Notes: a model not told the origin generated them from the sequence alone. Counted from the stretch's first letter, positions 26,105-36,629 are shown. The stretch is DNA of 64,000 bases from Firmicutes bacterium AF25-13AC (GCA_003478935.1 QUFP01000006.1:1-64000); one strand, 5' to 3'. Translations and numbers: made by a program.

Positions 26105-27796
26105 TTATTCTAAGCTCCACACTCCTGTATCTAAGAAGCGCTTTGCTGTTTCGTCTGCCTTTGTGATGACATTCTCGTCGTAGCCAAGAACACCTAAAAG
26201 CTTGATTGCGTTTCTTGATACGGCACGTCCCTCGTACAGACGGTAATTGAAGATGACATCGTTATCCTTGACATCTTCTTTGAAATGATAATTGCTGTAC
26301 AAATGCTCTAACATATGAGTAAGCTCAATATCATGTGTTGCTGCAAAGCACATAACACCGCTGTCGGCAAAGCTCTGTAAGATACGGCTTGATGCCGCGA
26401 TACGCTCTACTGTATTAGTTCCGCGAAGAACCTCATCTACAAAGCAAAGAACTGGTGTCTTGTCCTGATTTACAGCATCAAGAATACGCTTTAAGGACTT
26501 GATCTCAACAATGAAGTAGCTCTCACTGCCCTGAATATTGTCCTTTAATGCCATTGATGAGTAAATTCTAAAGAAGCATGAACGATACTCCTTTGCAAGA
26601 GCCATACCACATGTCTGTGATAAAAGTGCGTTGATTGCAACAGTCTTTAAGAAGGTTGACTTACCAGATGCATTTGAACCTGTAAGAAGCACTGGATGAT
26701 GCTCGTAAATACTATTTGCAACTGGCTCTGAAAGCAGAGGGTGATACATATCCTTTGCCTCAACAAAGCCCTCTTTTGACTCCTCTAATTCACTCTCGCA
26801 GTAAAATGGCATAAGCTCGCGGAATGAGGCAATAGAGATATAGGCATCGAGACGGCCAATCTCGTCCATTAAAATAAGCATCTCTTTTTTGTGCTTCTGA
26901 ACCTTTGCCAATAGACGATTAAACATGATCAAGTCAATTCTAAAGAACATATTTAAATAGTCCATCATCATAGAGCCCATATTTCCGCTGAACTTGTCAG
27001 TGGAACCAAGAAACTTTGCATTTCCCTTTACAGATGAAAGAACATTTACAGCCTGCTTTAAGTTCTCTGTGTAATCTTTAAGCTCTGGCACATTCAGCTT
27101 TAACAGTCCCTGTGCACAGGACACTAAATGTACAATGGCACCAACAGACACATAATATGGTTCAATCTCTGTTTTCTTTTTGTAGTAGGTGTAGATATTG
27201 TAGATCAGCACACCTATTGCAACAAGAATACCGCTTGCTGGCTGTGCGATAATCGCAAATATTACTACAACATACAAAAACAGATGCATGTAGTTGTCAA
27301 GGTTGCTGTCAGGAAGAAGCTTTGTGATATTGTTGACATAATCAATCAACGCAAACTTCTTTGAATGGCCTACCTTGGAAAGCTCCATCTGGTAAGCTAT
27401 TCTTGTCTTTTCGTTTCGCTGAAAGAAGCTTATGATGCGGTTTCTCTCCTCAAGCTCCTTCTTGCTTGTCAGCGGTGTACGCAGCAGCTTGTAAAGATAG
27501 TCGTCTCCGCTGCTGCTGCGGCACTGATTCATCATACAGAACACAGAGTCCATATCTAAGTCGTTCCATGTGATATCATCAATCGTAAACTCTTCCTTTT
27601 TTGTTGCCTGAAAATATTTGGCAATGTGCTCAAGCTCACCGTAATCATACTCTCTCTTTGGCAGATTTCCCCATGAGTTGATGATCGAGCTTAAAAAACG
27701 CTTGTTGCGGCGGCTGTTGCTGGTGACAACCTGATAGACCAGCACACCGACAACAATAACGGCAAGCCCGATATACAATAGTGTCGTTGTGTCCAT
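26105..27796 (-). CDS. Membrane-bound MutS-like ATPase, 563 aa
   Basis: The C-terminal 200 residues are a MutS-type ATPase: Walker A LLTGSNASGKSTFLKT, the Walker B/signature region FVDEVLRGTNTVERIAAS and the His switch ATHDIELT. Upstream are core/lever-like helices but no mismatch-recognition domain. It has an N-terminal membrane segment (LLYIGLAVIVVGVLVYQVV) and a second hydrophobic pair at about 170-205. The family is distinct from MutS1/MutS2, and its function is not established to my knowledge. Lacking domain I, it is unlikely to do mismatch repair. AAGG lies six bases before the ATG. Confidence 0.75.
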   Translation of the reverse strand: MDTTTLLYIGLAVIVVGVLVYQVVTSNSRRNKRFLSSIINSWGNLPKREYDYGELEHIAKYFQATKKEEFTIDDITWNDLDMDSVFCMMNQCRSSSGDDYLYKLLRTPLTSKKELEERNRIISFFQRNEKTRIAYQMELSKVGHSKKFALIDYVNNITKLLPDSNLDNYMHLFLYVVVIFAIIAQPASGILVAIGVLIYNIYTYYKKKTEIEPYYVSVGAIVHLVSCAQGLLKLNVPELKDYTENLKQAVNVLSSVKGNAKFLGSTDKFSGNMGSMMMDYLNMFFRIDLIMFNRLLAKVQKHKKEMLILMDEIGRLDAYISIASFRELMPFYCESELEESKEGFVEAKDMYHPLLSEPVANSIYEHHPVLLTGSNASGKSTFLKTVAINALLSQTCGMALAKEYRSCFFRIYSSMALKDNIQGSESYFIVEIKSLKRILDAVNQDKTPVLCFVDEVLRGTNTVERIAASSRILQSFADSGVMCFAATHDIELTHMLEHLYSNYHFKEDVKDNDVIFNYRLYEGRAVSRNAIKLLGVLGYDENVITKADETAKRFLDTGVWSLE

Positions 27797-27882
27797 AAAA
27801 TTCCTTACCTTTCTGTCGGCTCATTATAAGGAGCCTTATCTTTAGTAATATACCTTTTTTTGCGCGTATCGTCAAGGTATCG

Positions 27883-29358
27883 TTAGATAATTATGCACAC
27901 AATACCGCCATTGCTGTCGTTTATAATCTTTTTAAGCGCATCCTGAAGCTTTTGCTGGCAGCTGTCTGTCATTTGGTTTATTTTAGCGTTCATGCCGTCT
28001 TCGACGATCTGCTCAATTGATTTTCCGAAGATGTTTGTGTTCCATATTCCATCCTGCTCTTTTTGTGCCGCAGATTCTATGTAATCGACTAGATCTTTTG
28101 CCTGTTGTTCACTTCCGACTATAGGTGCAATCTCTGTCTCTACCATGCTTTGTATCATATGAATTGACGGAGCCGTTGCCTTCATTCTGACGCCATATCT
28201 GCTTCCGTGACGCACGACTATTGGCTCTGAGATATTTATCTGTTTTCTCTCTGGCGTGACAACACCGTATCCCTTTTGGGCAACTGATTCCATTGCTGAC
28301 TGTACCTTCTGATACTGAGAGCGAAGTCTGGCATACTCGGCAAGAGCATCAAAGAGCTGCTTTTGTGATGTAAGCGAAAAGCCAGCACATTCACTGGCCA
28401 GTGAGAAATAAAGCTCTTCCTTTAAGCTTATCTCATAGACGATCTTTCCCTGTGCAAGATTTGTCTCTTCTAACACAAATCGGCTAATCTGCTGCGGAAG
28501 GTTTTCTTTTTCTGGTAGCTTTGCATCGCGCATACAGCTGATCTGATTCATGACTTTCTGCGCAAATTCGATGACTGCTTTTTTGACAGGACTAGAAAGC
28601 TCAAGCACGTCAAACCACCCCGGCGTTTCAAAATCAACCTGACACACGGGAAATTCAAAAAGAATCTTTTTCATCAGCTGACTGATATCTTCAAGATCCA
28701 TTGATGCGCAGTCCATTGGCACTACTGTAACCTTATACATTTCCTGCAGCTTTTTTGTAAGCTGCTTTACAGCCAGTGTATAAGGTGTCTTTGTGTTTAA
28801 GACAACTACAAATGGCTTTTGATGCTTTTTAAGTTCTTCTATTGTTTTCTTCTCCGCTTCCTCATAGGCTGCTCTCTCGATTCCTGTCACACTGCCATCT
28901 GTCGTCACAACAATACCTACTGTGCTGTGTTCTTCAATTACCTTTCGCGTGCCAAGCTCTGCCGCCTGTGAAAATGGAATATCATAATCAAACCATGGTG
29001 TATGTACAAGACGCTCTTTTTCTTCTTCTGTGGCACCAAACGCGCCAGGAATCAGAAAGCCAACACAGTCAATGAGACGAATTTTCATCTCTGTCTTATC
29101 CTCTAAGAAGATTTTTGCCGCCTCTGTCGGAATAAATTTAGGCTCTGTTGTCATAATGTTCTTGCCTGATGCTGCCTGCGGAAGCTCATCTTTAGAGCGC
29201 GTTTTCGCCGGACCATCCTCCATATGTGGGATGACCATCTCCTCCATAAAACGGCGAATAAAGGTGGACTTGCCGGTACGCACCGGGCCTACAACCCCTA
29301 AGTAGATCTCTCCGTTTGTTCGCTGTCTGATATCATTATAAATGTGAAATTCCTTCAT
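27883..29358 (-). CDS. spoIVA: Stage IV sporulation protein A, 491 aa
   Basis: The N-terminal ATPase domain has Walker A GPVRTGKSTFIRRF, and the segments IRLIDCVGFLIPGA and TTDGSVTGIERAAYEEAEKK are typical of SpoIVA. The length is normal and the C-terminus (GGIVCIII) is hydrophobic, as in homologues. SpoIVA polymerises by ATP hydrolysis into the basement layer of the spore coat on the outer forespore membrane. Its presence shows an endospore former. AGGAGG lies five bases before the ATG. No clear SigE promoter can be read in the short upstream gap. Confidence 0.95.
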   Translation of the reverse strand: MKEFHIYNDIRQRTNGEIYLGVVGPVRTGKSTFIRRFMEEMVIPHMEDGPAKTRSKDELPQAASGKNIMTTEPKFIPTEAAKIFLEDKTEMKIRLIDCVGFLIPGAFGATEEEKERLVHTPWFDYDIPFSQAAELGTRKVIEEHSTVGIVVTTDGSVTGIERAAYEEAEKKTIEELKKHQKPFVVVLNTKTPYTLAVKQLTKKLQEMYKVTVVPMDCASMDLEDISQLMKKILFEFPVCQVDFETPGWFDVLELSSPVKKAVIEFAQKVMNQISCMRDAKLPEKENLPQQISRFVLEETNLAQGKIVYEISLKEELYFSLASECAGFSLTSQKQLFDALAEYARLRSQYQKVQSAMESVAQKGYGVVTPERKQINISEPIVVRHGSRYGVRMKATAPSIHMIQSMVETEIAPIVGSEQQAKDLVDYIESAAQKEQDGIWNTNIFGKSIEQIVEDGMNAKINQMTDSCQQKLQDALKKIINDSNGGIVCIII

Positions 29359-29423
29359 ACACGCCTCCTGACAATCATCCCCGGACAGTCCGGGCTGTTA
29401 CTGTCAGTCTATGCGCATATGAA

Positions 29424-29453
29424 GGAATTTATTCGTTAGGAATTTATTCGTTA
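29424..29453. repeat. 15-bp tandem duplication
   Basis: GGAATTTATTCGTTA occurs twice in direct succession between the end of gpsA and the start of spoIVA. It looks like a slippage duplication with no evident function. Confidence 0.7.
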
Positions 29454-29464
29454 GGATATTATTG

Positions 29465-30477
29465 TTACTTATTTTCCCACAGCAAATTTTCACTCTCAAT
29501 TGTTCTATCTCGCAGCATCAGATCCTTTAATGCTTCTGCTGCTGTTTTTCCACCGAACAAAACCTGATTAGTTTCCTGCACGAGCGGCATGGAAACATTA
29601 TATTTTTTGCTGAGTGCAAGGGCTGCCTTCGCAGAGTACACACCTTCTACCACCATCTGACTTCGTCCATGGCTTCCTGCATTGTCTTTCCCTGTCCGAT
29701 CAGGATGCCGGCTCTTCTGTTTCTGCTATGCATGCTTGTGCATGTGACAATCAGATCTCCGATTCCTGAAAGTCCGGAAAATGTCTCTGGCTTTCCGCCC
29801 ATTGCTACACCAAGTCTTGTGATCTCTGCGATTCCTCTTGTCATAAGAGCTGCCTTTGTGTTATCACCGCAGCCAAGACCATCGCTGACGCCTGCTGCAA
29901 GGGCAATGACATTTTTAAGTGCACCGCCAAGCTCAATACCTAAGATATCAGGGCTTGTATATACACGAAAGACAGATGACATAAACAAGTTTTGGATGTG
30001 CTCAGCTGTCTGTCTGTCCTTTGCTCCGACAACAACTGTTGTCGGAATGCCGCGGCTGACTTCCTCTGCATGGCTTGGGCCAGAAAGAACTGCAACATTT
30101 GCCATAGGAAGCTCTTCTTCAATCTGTTGGGACATTGTCATTAATGTTTTTTCCTCAATGCCCTTTGCTACACTGACAATCAGCTGTCCCTCCTTTACGA
30201 AAGGATTCATCTGTTTTGCTACTCCTCTGGTAAATACCGAAGGAACTGACAAAACAAGCATCTCCTTATCAGTACAAGCCTCCTGTAAGTCTGCTGTAAA
30301 TACAATGCTTCTCGGAATTTCAACTCCCGGAAGATTTTTGCATTTATAGCTTTCCCTTAGTGCCTCAATTTCCTTCGGCAGCGCAGACCACGCCGTTACT
30401 TCATGGCCATTCTGCGCCAGCACCATGCCAAGGGCAATGCCCCATGTTCCCGTTCCTATAATGCTGACTTTTGCCAT
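29465..30477 (-). CDS. gpsA: NAD(P)-dependent glycerol-3-phosphate dehydrogenase, frameshifted
   Basis: The N-terminal part has the dinucleotide motif VSIIGTGTWGIALGMVLA, then VSVAKGIE, SGPSHAEEVSRGIPTTVV and the catalytic-domain motif ELGGALKNVIALAAG. It runs into a TAG after DEVRWW near 29650. The rest (MVVEGVYSAKAALALSKKYN and onwards) continues in another frame. Restoring one C (GTCAG to GTCCAG, near 29658) gives DEVQMVVEG and a normal 337-residue enzyme. The gene supplies sn-glycerol 3-phosphate for phospholipids, with plsY next to it, so a sequencing error is more likely than true loss. Confidence 0.9.
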
Positions 30478-30497
30478 AACACAAACCTTCCTTATAT

Positions 30498-31136
30498 TTA
30501 TTTCTTAGCACCTATTTTATTTTCAGTGCCGTTTAACAGACGCTTGATATTTGCTCTGTGGCGAATATATGCCTGAATTGTAATTAGAGCAAGCAATATA
30601 ATAAACTCTGCCATATTTGCCGGCTCTACACTAAGCATACCGTTTACGCCGAAAATCACACCCATCACGAAGCAGATTGAAACAACTGTCAGTGAGCCTA
30701 ATGATACGTAGCGTGTCGTTCCAACAATTACACTGAATGCTGCCAGACACACAGCGGCGATACGAAGATCAAATGCTAAAATAAAGCCTGATGTACTTGA
30801 GATTCCTTTTCCGCCCTTAAAATTTAAATAGCATGGATAATTGTGTCCCAAAATAACACCAAACGCCAGATACAGCATATAGATATCTTCCATATGCTGC
30901 TGTCCGCTTGAAACAGCCCATGCCTTTACGATCAAACATGGAATAAAACATTTGCACAAATCAACAGCAAAGACGATAAGACCAGCCTTTTTGCCAAGTA
31001 CTCGAAGTGAATTTGTCGCGCCGGAGTTTCCACTTCCCGCCTTGCGGATATCAATTCCCTTCATTCTTCCATAAAGATAACCTGTCTGGATCATTCCCAG
31101 ACAATATCCGATCACCAGCAATAATACGCGTATCAT
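30498..31136 (-). CDS. plsY: Glycerol-3-phosphate acyltransferase PlsY, 212 aa
   Basis: This integral membrane protein carries the PlsY signatures KAGSGNSGATNSLRVLGKKA (acyl-phosphate site) and GHNYPCYLNFKGGKGISS, and the third conserved region near the C-terminus. It transfers an acyl group from acyl phosphate to glycerol 3-phosphate, the first step of phospholipid synthesis, using the product of the next gene, gpsA. The ATG overlaps the der stop by one base (TAATG), so der-plsY-gpsA form one operon. Confidence 0.95.
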   Translation of the reverse strand: MIRVLLLVIGYCLGMIQTGYLYGRMKGIDIRKAGSGNSGATNSLRVLGKKAGLIVFAVDLCKCFIPCLIVKAWAVSSGQQHMEDIYMLYLAFGVILGHNYPCYLNFKGGKGISSTSGFILAFDLRIAAVCLAAFSVIVGTTRYVSLGSLTVVSICFVMGVIFGVNGMLSVEPANMAEFIILLALITIQAYIRHRANIKRLLNGTENKIGAKK

Positions 31137-32461
31137 TACTTATCTTCCTTTCTCTCGCGGATAATAAAGCGAAGCGGCGTTCCTCTAAAGCCAAATGCAT
31201 TGCGGATCTGGTTCTCGATATATCGTGTGTAGGAATAGTGCATAAGTTTCTTATCATTTACAAAGACAACAAATGTCGGCGGCTTTACCGAAATCTGAGT
31301 CATGTAGAAGACTTTTAAGCGGCGTCCTTTATCTGACGGCGGCTGCTGCATAGCTACAGCCTCTGCTAAGATTTCATTTAACACACCAGTTGCAATACGC
31401 ATAGACTGATTTTCGATGATCATATCAATCAGCTCAAAGAGCTTGTCTAATCTCTGACCTGTCTTTGCAGAAATGAAGACAAATTCTGCATATGGCATAT
31501 ATGCAAGTGTCTGCTTGATCTTTTCTGTCATCTTGTAGATTGTCTTATCATCCTTTTCAACAGCATCCCACTTGTTTACTGCAATGATTACACCTTTACC
31601 GCGCTCGTGTGCGATACCTGCAATCTTTGCATCCTGCTCTGCAACGCCCTCTGCCGCATCAATTACCATAACGACGACATCGGCACGCTCTACTGCTGTA
31701 ACAGTACGAATGATACTATAGCGCTCAAGATCCTCGTGAATCTTGCTCTTGCGGCGAAGACCTGCTGTATCAATAAGGATATACTCGCGGCCATTTCTCT
31801 TAAGAGGCGTATCAATGGCATCACGTGTTGTTCCTGCAATATCAGATACAATCACACGCTTCTCGCCTACAAGACGGTTTACGATAGATGATTTTCCAAC
31901 ATTCGGGCGGCCTACGATAGCGATGCGCGGACGATCATCATCATCTGACTCGCTGCCATCCTTCTTGAAATGATTGCTGACAGCCTCAAGAAGATCGCCG
32001 ACGCCCTGATGGTTTGATGCAGATACAGGGATCGGATCACCGATTCCAAGGTTATAAAACTCATATACATCTGCTTCCATCTTCTTAAAGGAATCCACCT
32101 TATTAACACAAAGAACAACTGGCTTTTGGCTGCGGCGAAGCATATCTGCTACCTTGCCGTCTGCATCGGTAAGTCCCTGTCTTACATCAACAAGAAAAAT
32201 GATTACATCTGCAGTATCAATTGCAATCTGTGCCTGATCTCTCATCTGTGACAAAATTACATCACTTGAATCCGGCTCAATACCGCCTGTATCAATCAGG
32301 GTAAAATTATAATTCAGCCAACTGCAGTCCGCATAAATACGGTCTCTTGTTACACCTGGCGTATCTTTTACGATGGCGATGGAATCGCCTGCAATTACAT
32401 TAAACAACGTAGACTTTCCGACATTCGGGCGGCCTACGATAGCAACTATCGGTTTACTCAT
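31136..32461 (-). CDS. der: Ribosome biogenesis GTPase Der, 441 aa
   Basis: Two tandem GTPase domains are visible: G1 motifs GRPNVGKSTLFNVI (residue 9 onwards) and GRPNVGKSSIVNRL (about 185), each with DTxG and NKxD motifs (NKVD, NKWD). A KH-like C-terminal domain follows, ending in a basic FGFRGTPLRFIIRERKEDK tail. Der (EngA) acts in 50S subunit assembly. It is coupled to plsY downstream. Confidence 0.97.
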   Translation of the reverse strand: MSKPIVAIVGRPNVGKSTLFNVIAGDSIAIVKDTPGVTRDRIYADCSWLNYNFTLIDTGGIEPDSSDVILSQMRDQAQIAIDTADVIIFLVDVRQGLTDADGKVADMLRRSQKPVVLCVNKVDSFKKMEADVYEFYNLGIGDPIPVSASNHQGVGDLLEAVSNHFKKDGSESDDDDRPRIAIVGRPNVGKSSIVNRLVGEKRVIVSDIAGTTRDAIDTPLKRNGREYILIDTAGLRRKSKIHEDLERYSIIRTVTAVERADVVVMVIDAAEGVAEQDAKIAGIAHERGKGVIIAVNKWDAVEKDDKTIYKMTEKIKQTLAYMPYAEFVFISAKTGQRLDKLFELIDMIIENQSMRIATGVLNEILAEAVAMQQPPSDKGRRLKVFYMTQISVKPPTFVVFVNDKKLMHYSYTRYIENQIRNAFGFRGTPLRFIIRERKEDK

Positions 32462-32510
32462 ATTCTTCTCGCTTTCTTACATAAATATAAATCTTCAAAA
32501 ACATTCGTAA

Positions 32511-33863
32511 TTACAGCTCATATGGAGAATGAAGCTGCTTGGTTTCTTCACTTTCTTCCATCAGCATTGCACGAATCAGTTCCTGCCCGTCTGATTTTAC
32601 AATATTTATCGGAACTTGTAAAGCTTTTTCGACATCCTGCTTTGTTAGATCGTCCAAAAATACTTCTTCATTGCTTCTAAACATATTCGCTGGAAGAAGA
32701 AGAACCTCTCCTAACGGCTTGCCTTTAAGCTGCTTAATTAAATCCTGTCCAGTGATCAAACCAGACACAGTAACACCATGTCCGAAGAAATCATTCAAAA
32801 TCTCATAGACTGTAATGTTCACATTTGGGAACTTTTCATGAACCTTTGCCGCAATATCCTTTAAAAATGGGTATGCCAGCTTTCCTGTAGCAAGAGACAA
32901 TGTATGGACACGCTCATCACCGCTTAACGCTTCTAATGCGTAATCTGTTTCTTCTATTAGAAGACGCAGCATACCAACACCATTTTCAAGCTGCACATAG
33001 CCGTCATAAACTTCTTCCGGCGGCAGAGGACGGTTTGCAAGCAGATAAAACTCATCACTTGCATGAACAAAATGTGTGCCAAAACGTTCATACATTTCAT
33101 TTTGAAAACGACCAATAATATCAAGGGCATTTTCTGCATCCTCTTTTGTAAGCGGCTCTAACGGATACAAGCCTTCACGATATTTGCTTAAACCAACTGG
33201 AACTACTGACATACTCTGCATCTGCGGATATAATCCTGCAAGATCGCGAATTGAACGCTCTAGCTCAGCACCGTCATTTACTCCCTTGCACAAAACGATC
33301 TGACCGTTCATCTCAATATCTGCATCACGAAGACGATTCAGCGTTTCCATGATCTTTCCTGCGAAACGATTGTGAAGCATCTTTACGCGAAGCTCTGGAT
33401 TTGTCGTCTGAACTGAAATATTGATAGGTGACAGATGATATTTTATAATACGTGAAAGATCATGCTCTTTCATGTTTGTCAATGTAATATAATTTCCCTG
33501 AAGAAATGAAAGTCTTGCATCATCATCTTTAAAATAAAGCGTATCGCGCATTCCAGGCGGCATCTGGTCAATAAAGCAGAAGATGCACTTATTTGTACAG
33601 GAACGATAATCTGACATTAGACCGCTCTCAAACTCGATGCCAAGGTCTTCGTAAAAGTCCTTATCAAACTCCCACTCCACCTCTGAGCCGTCCTTTTTCT
33701 GGACAACCATATCTATTTCTTCATTTTGAATATAAAAACGATAATCAAGGACATCCTCGATATCCTGACCGTTAATCTGCAGGATCTTATCACCTGGCTC
33801 TAGCTCTAGCTCCTCTGCAATTGAGCCCGGTGCCACCGATTTGATCTGATGGGCATGTTTCAT
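32511..33863 (-). CDS. DUF512 radical-SAM-type protein with PDZ domain, 450 aa
   Basis: The N-terminal PDZ-like domain (HQIKSVAPGSIAEELELEPG, then DKILQINGQD) precedes a radical-SAM-like cysteine cluster (SCTNKCIFCFIDQMPPGMR). The DUF512-type C-terminal half includes GVNDGAELERSIRDLAG, LYPLEPLTKED and DFFGHGVTVSGLITG. Homologues are widespread in clostridia beside der, as here, and their reaction is unknown. The start at 33863 is chosen because GGGAGG lies eight bases before it. A role near ribosome assembly is suggested only by the neighbourhood. Confidence 0.85.
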   Translation of the reverse strand: MKHAHQIKSVAPGSIAEELELEPGDKILQINGQDIEDVLDYRFYIQNEEIDMVVQKKDGSEVEWEFDKDFYEDLGIEFESGLMSDYRSCTNKCIFCFIDQMPPGMRDTLYFKDDDARLSFLQGNYITLTNMKEHDLSRIIKYHLSPINISVQTTNPELRVKMLHNRFAGKIMETLNRLRDADIEMNGQIVLCKGVNDGAELERSIRDLAGLYPQMQSMSVVPVGLSKYREGLYPLEPLTKEDAENALDIIGRFQNEMYERFGTHFVHASDEFYLLANRPLPPEEVYDGYVQLENGVGMLRLLIEETDYALEALSGDERVHTLSLATGKLAYPFLKDIAAKVHEKFPNVNITVYEILNDFFGHGVTVSGLITGQDLIKQLKGKPLGEVLLLPANMFRSNEEVFLDDLTKQDVEKALQVPINIVKSDGQELIRAMLMEESEETKQLHSPYEL

Positions 33864-33980
33864 AAAATTAACCTCCCGGCCCGCAGGCCTGTATCTATAA
33901 GCTGTTAAGTAAAAAACAGCAAATTTCTCCATATTTTACTATCATACCAAAATTCAAAAGATCCTACAAGGGTTTTATCA

Positions 33981-34016
33981 AAAAAAGAGGAGCGTCAAAA
34001 TGACCACCCCTCTTTT
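33981..34016 (-). terminator. Terminator after glgD
   Basis: On the minus strand AAAAGAGG pairs with CCTCTTTT across an 18-base interior, and a T run follows. It lies 13 bp after the glgD stop. Confidence 0.75.
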
Positions 34017-34028
34017 GTAATATTTTTA

Positions 34029-35171
34029 TCAAATCTTCTGGAACTTAGCGGCATATACCGGGAAGGTATTTGTGCCCTTGATTTCCTTATCAGCAGAGAT
34101 GGTTACATTCTTGTCTGTGATGACGTACTCAAGATTGCAGCCCTCACCTACTACTGTATCCTGCATCAGCACGCAGTTTCTTACCTTTGCGCCCTTTGCA
34201 ATCTTAACACCTCTAAAGAGTACACAATTCTCTACTTCTCCCTCGATGATACAGCCATCGGCAGCCATTACGTTCTTTACCTTAGAACCGTTGATGTAGC
34301 GTGTCGGGTTATCATCACGAATCTTTGTGTAAATAGGATTTGGTGCAAACAGTGCATCAAGATTTTCATCCTCAAGAAGCTTCATGTTCTCATCAAAATA
34401 GCTCTTCATATCAGTGATTCTTGCAAGGTAACCGTCAAAACGATATGCCTTTACATTCAGCTTATCAAGTCTCTGTGCTAAGATATCACGCTCAAAGTAA
34501 ACATATCCGCGAACAAATGCAGTATGTACTAAATCAATCAAAAGCTCTCTCTTTAAGATATAGATATTCATAGAAAGCTTCTGTGGACCAGACTCTTCGG
34601 AGTTTACATAAATCTTCTTTACTCTATCTCCTTCAAGTGCAAGTGTATAGAAGAAGTCTTCCTTCATGATATCTAAATTCTTAAGACTGTCTGCTAATTC
34701 CTCTTCCTTATATGCAACTGTTACATCAGCACCGCTCTCAATATGAGCCTGCAGCATCGCACTGAAATCAAAATTAACTGCAATATTGGCATCTGACATT
34801 ACAACATACTCTTCCTTCTGATCGCGAAGAAGACTAAGAATGCTGGCAAGTGCCTCAACACGTCCGTTATACATCTTTACAGTCTTCTCTGCAAATGGAG
34901 GAATAATTGTCAAACCACCATTTTTACGGGTAAGATCCCACTCACGTCCTGAACCAAGATGATCCATCAAGGAATGATAATTATTGCGGACAATAATAGA
35001 AATATTATCAATTCCGCTGCTTACCATACTTGAAAGGACAAAGTCGATCATACGATAACGTCCTGCAAAGGGAATGGAAGCCATAAGACGCTCTGTTACC
35101 AGCTCCGGAACCATATTATCATAACTGTTCGGGAAGATAATTCCCAGCGCATTTACATTTGATTTTACCAT
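34029..35171 (-). CDS. glgD: Glucose-1-phosphate adenylyltransferase subunit GlgD, 380 aa
   Basis: It has a nucleotidyltransferase fold and a C-terminal left-handed beta-helix with hexapeptide repeats ([20 protein letters not shown]). The pyrophosphorylase signature of GlgC (GGxGxRL) is replaced at the N-terminus by [20 protein letters not shown], as is typical of the regulatory GlgD subunit of Firmicutes. It pairs with GlgC to make ADP-glucose for glycogen. The start overlaps the end of glgC by seven bases. Confidence 0.93.
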   Translation of the reverse strand: MVKSNVNALGIIFPNSYDNMVPELVTERLMASIPFAGRYRMIDFVLSSMVSSGIDNISIIVRNNYHSLMDHLGSGREWDLTRKNGGLTIIPPFAEKTVKMYNGRVEALASILSLLRDQKEEYVVMSDANIAVNFDFSAMLQAHIESGADVTVAYKEEELADSLKNLDIMKEDFFYTLALEGDRVKKIYVNSEESGPQKLSMNIYILKRELLIDLVHTAFVRGYVYFERDILAQRLDKLNVKAYRFDGYLARITDMKSYFDENMKLLEDENLDALFAPNPIYTKIRDDNPTRYINGSKVKNVMAADGCIIEGEVENCVLFRGVKIAKGAKVRNCVLMQDTVVGEGCNLEYVITDKNVTISADKEIKGTNTFPVYAAKFQKI

Positions 35172-36373
35172 TGTTCTTCACCACCCTTTACATTCTCGCT
35201 GACCATTGCGTTTGGACCAATCTTTGCATTGTCTCCAATATAAACACCTGCACCGATTGTTGCAACGCCCTTGCCGCCCTCTGAGAGCGCCTCGCCTACA
35301 ACTGCATTTTCGCCAATTACAACATTCTCAGCGATAATACAATGTCTTACCTGTGCACCTGCTTTGATTACAGTGCCGCCCATGACAACTGCATCCTCAA
35401 CAACTGCACCCGGCTCTACAGAAACACCTGCAAATAAAATGGAGTGCTTTACTGTACCATGGATGCGGCATCCATCGGTAATCATGGAGTTTTCTACTTC
35501 TGCATCTGCACCAATGCGATGACCTGTCATACCGCTGTTTCGGCTGTAAATCTTCCAGTTTTCATCGAACAGATTGATACCGCTGTGCTCAGGATCAAGA
35601 ACCTCCATATTTGCTTCCCACAAGGAAGAAATAGTTCCAACATCCTTCCAATATCCATCAAAACGATATGCATACATCTTACGTCCGTCACGAAGAAGGT
35701 TTGGAATAATGTTGTTTCCGAAGTCATTTTGAGAATTTGGATCTGCCTCATCCTCAATAAGATACTTCTTTAAGATATCCCAGTTGAAAATGTAAATACC
35801 CATAGAAGCCAGATTTGACTTTGGATTCTTTGGCTTCTCCTGGAACTCCGTAATACGAGAATCCTCGTCAGCCACCATCAGACCGAAACGAGATGCCTCA
35901 TCCCACGGAACCTCCATAACTGCCACGCTGAACTCTGCACCCTTTTCCTTGTGGAAACGAAGGAAATCACTGTAGTCTTGCTTGCAGATCTGATCACCTG
36001 AAAGGATAATTACGTACTGTGGATTATAACGCTCTATAAAGGAAATATTCTGATAAATCGCATTTGCGGTTCCCTTATACCAGTCAGAGCCGGACGCCTG
36101 CTGATACGGTGGAAGAACATGAACGCCGCCATGCAGACGGTCAAGATCCCAAGGTTGTCCGTTTCCAATATATTCGTTTAATACCAACGGCTGATACTGT
36201 GTGAGAATACCGACGGTATCAATACCTGAATTCACACAATTTGATAACGGAAAATCGATAATACGATATTTTCCGCCAAAAGGTACTGCTGGTTTTGCAA
36301 GCTTCTGTGTCAGTGCGTACAGACGTGATCCCTGTCCACCAGCAAGCAGCATTGCAATCATTTCTTTTGCCAT
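35165..36373 (-). CDS. glgC: Glucose-1-phosphate adenylyltransferase GlgC, 402 aa
   Basis: The catalytic motif [20 protein letters not shown] is near the N-terminus, followed by [17 protein letters not shown], the [18 protein letters not shown] metal-binding region, EFQEKPKNP and [11 protein letters not shown], then beta-helix repeats. It forms ADP-glucose from ATP and glucose 1-phosphate, the committed step of glycogen synthesis. The start at 36373 has GAGGGG upstream and is preferred to the ATG at 36394. A long inverted repeat lies upstream of the gene. Confidence 0.96.
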   Translation of the reverse strand: MAKEMIAMLLAGGQGSRLYALTQKLAKPAVPFGGKYRIIDFPLSNCVNSGIDTVGILTQYQPLVLNEYIGNGQPWDLDRLHGGVHVLPPYQQASGSDWYKGTANAIYQNISFIERYNPQYVIILSGDQICKQDYSDFLRFHKEKGAEFSVAVMEVPWDEASRFGLMVADEDSRITEFQEKPKNPKSNLASMGIYIFNWDILKKYLIEDEADPNSQNDFGNNIIPNLLRDGRKMYAYRFDGYWKDVGTISSLWEANMEVLDPEHSGINLFDENWKIYSRNSGMTGHRIGADAEVENSMITDGCRIHGTVKHSILFAGVSVEPGAVVEDAVVMGGTVIKAGAQVRHCIIAENVVIGENAVVGEALSEGGKGVATIGAGVYIGDNAKIGPNAMVSENVKGGEEQW

Positions 36374-36443
36374 GATTAAAATCCCCTCTTTCACTTAGCA
36401 TACATCTAAATTATACCACACTTTTTAAAAAAAGCGACGTTTT

Positions 36444-36486
36444 TTTGTTCAAAAATACTCATTTTATTTTGTCACTTTTGAACAAA
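36444..36486. promoter_or_regulatory. 11-bp perfect inverted repeat upstream of glgC
   Basis: TTTGTTCAAAA (36444-36454) and TTTTGAACAAA (36476-36486) are exact inverted copies 21 bp apart, 70-115 bp upstream of the glgC start. The spacing of two helical turns between arms suits a dimeric regulator. The region is AT-rich, so chance is possible. Confidence 0.35.
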
Positions 36487-36586
36487 TCCTGTATTTTGTC
36501 CTATACTTTATTATATTTGCTTTTTATTTTTGTGAAAATAAGGTAGAAACTGCATAGAAATAAGTTGAAATTCGGTTGACAAAAAT

Positions 36587-36627
36587 AAAAAAGCACCCAT
36601 GCAAATCTTTTACATGAATGCTTTTTT
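36587..36627 (-). terminator. Terminator after the YihY-family gene
   Basis: On the minus strand AAAAAAGCATTCATG pairs with CATGGGTGCTTTTTT around a ten-base loop. It starts directly after the gene's stop codon. Confidence 0.8.
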
Positions 36628-36629
36628 GC

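Noticed and set aside
29359..29464. A SigE promoter for spoIVA
   Set aside because: A TTCATATG box is present on the minus strand, but no convincing -10 box stands at the right distance. Not supported.
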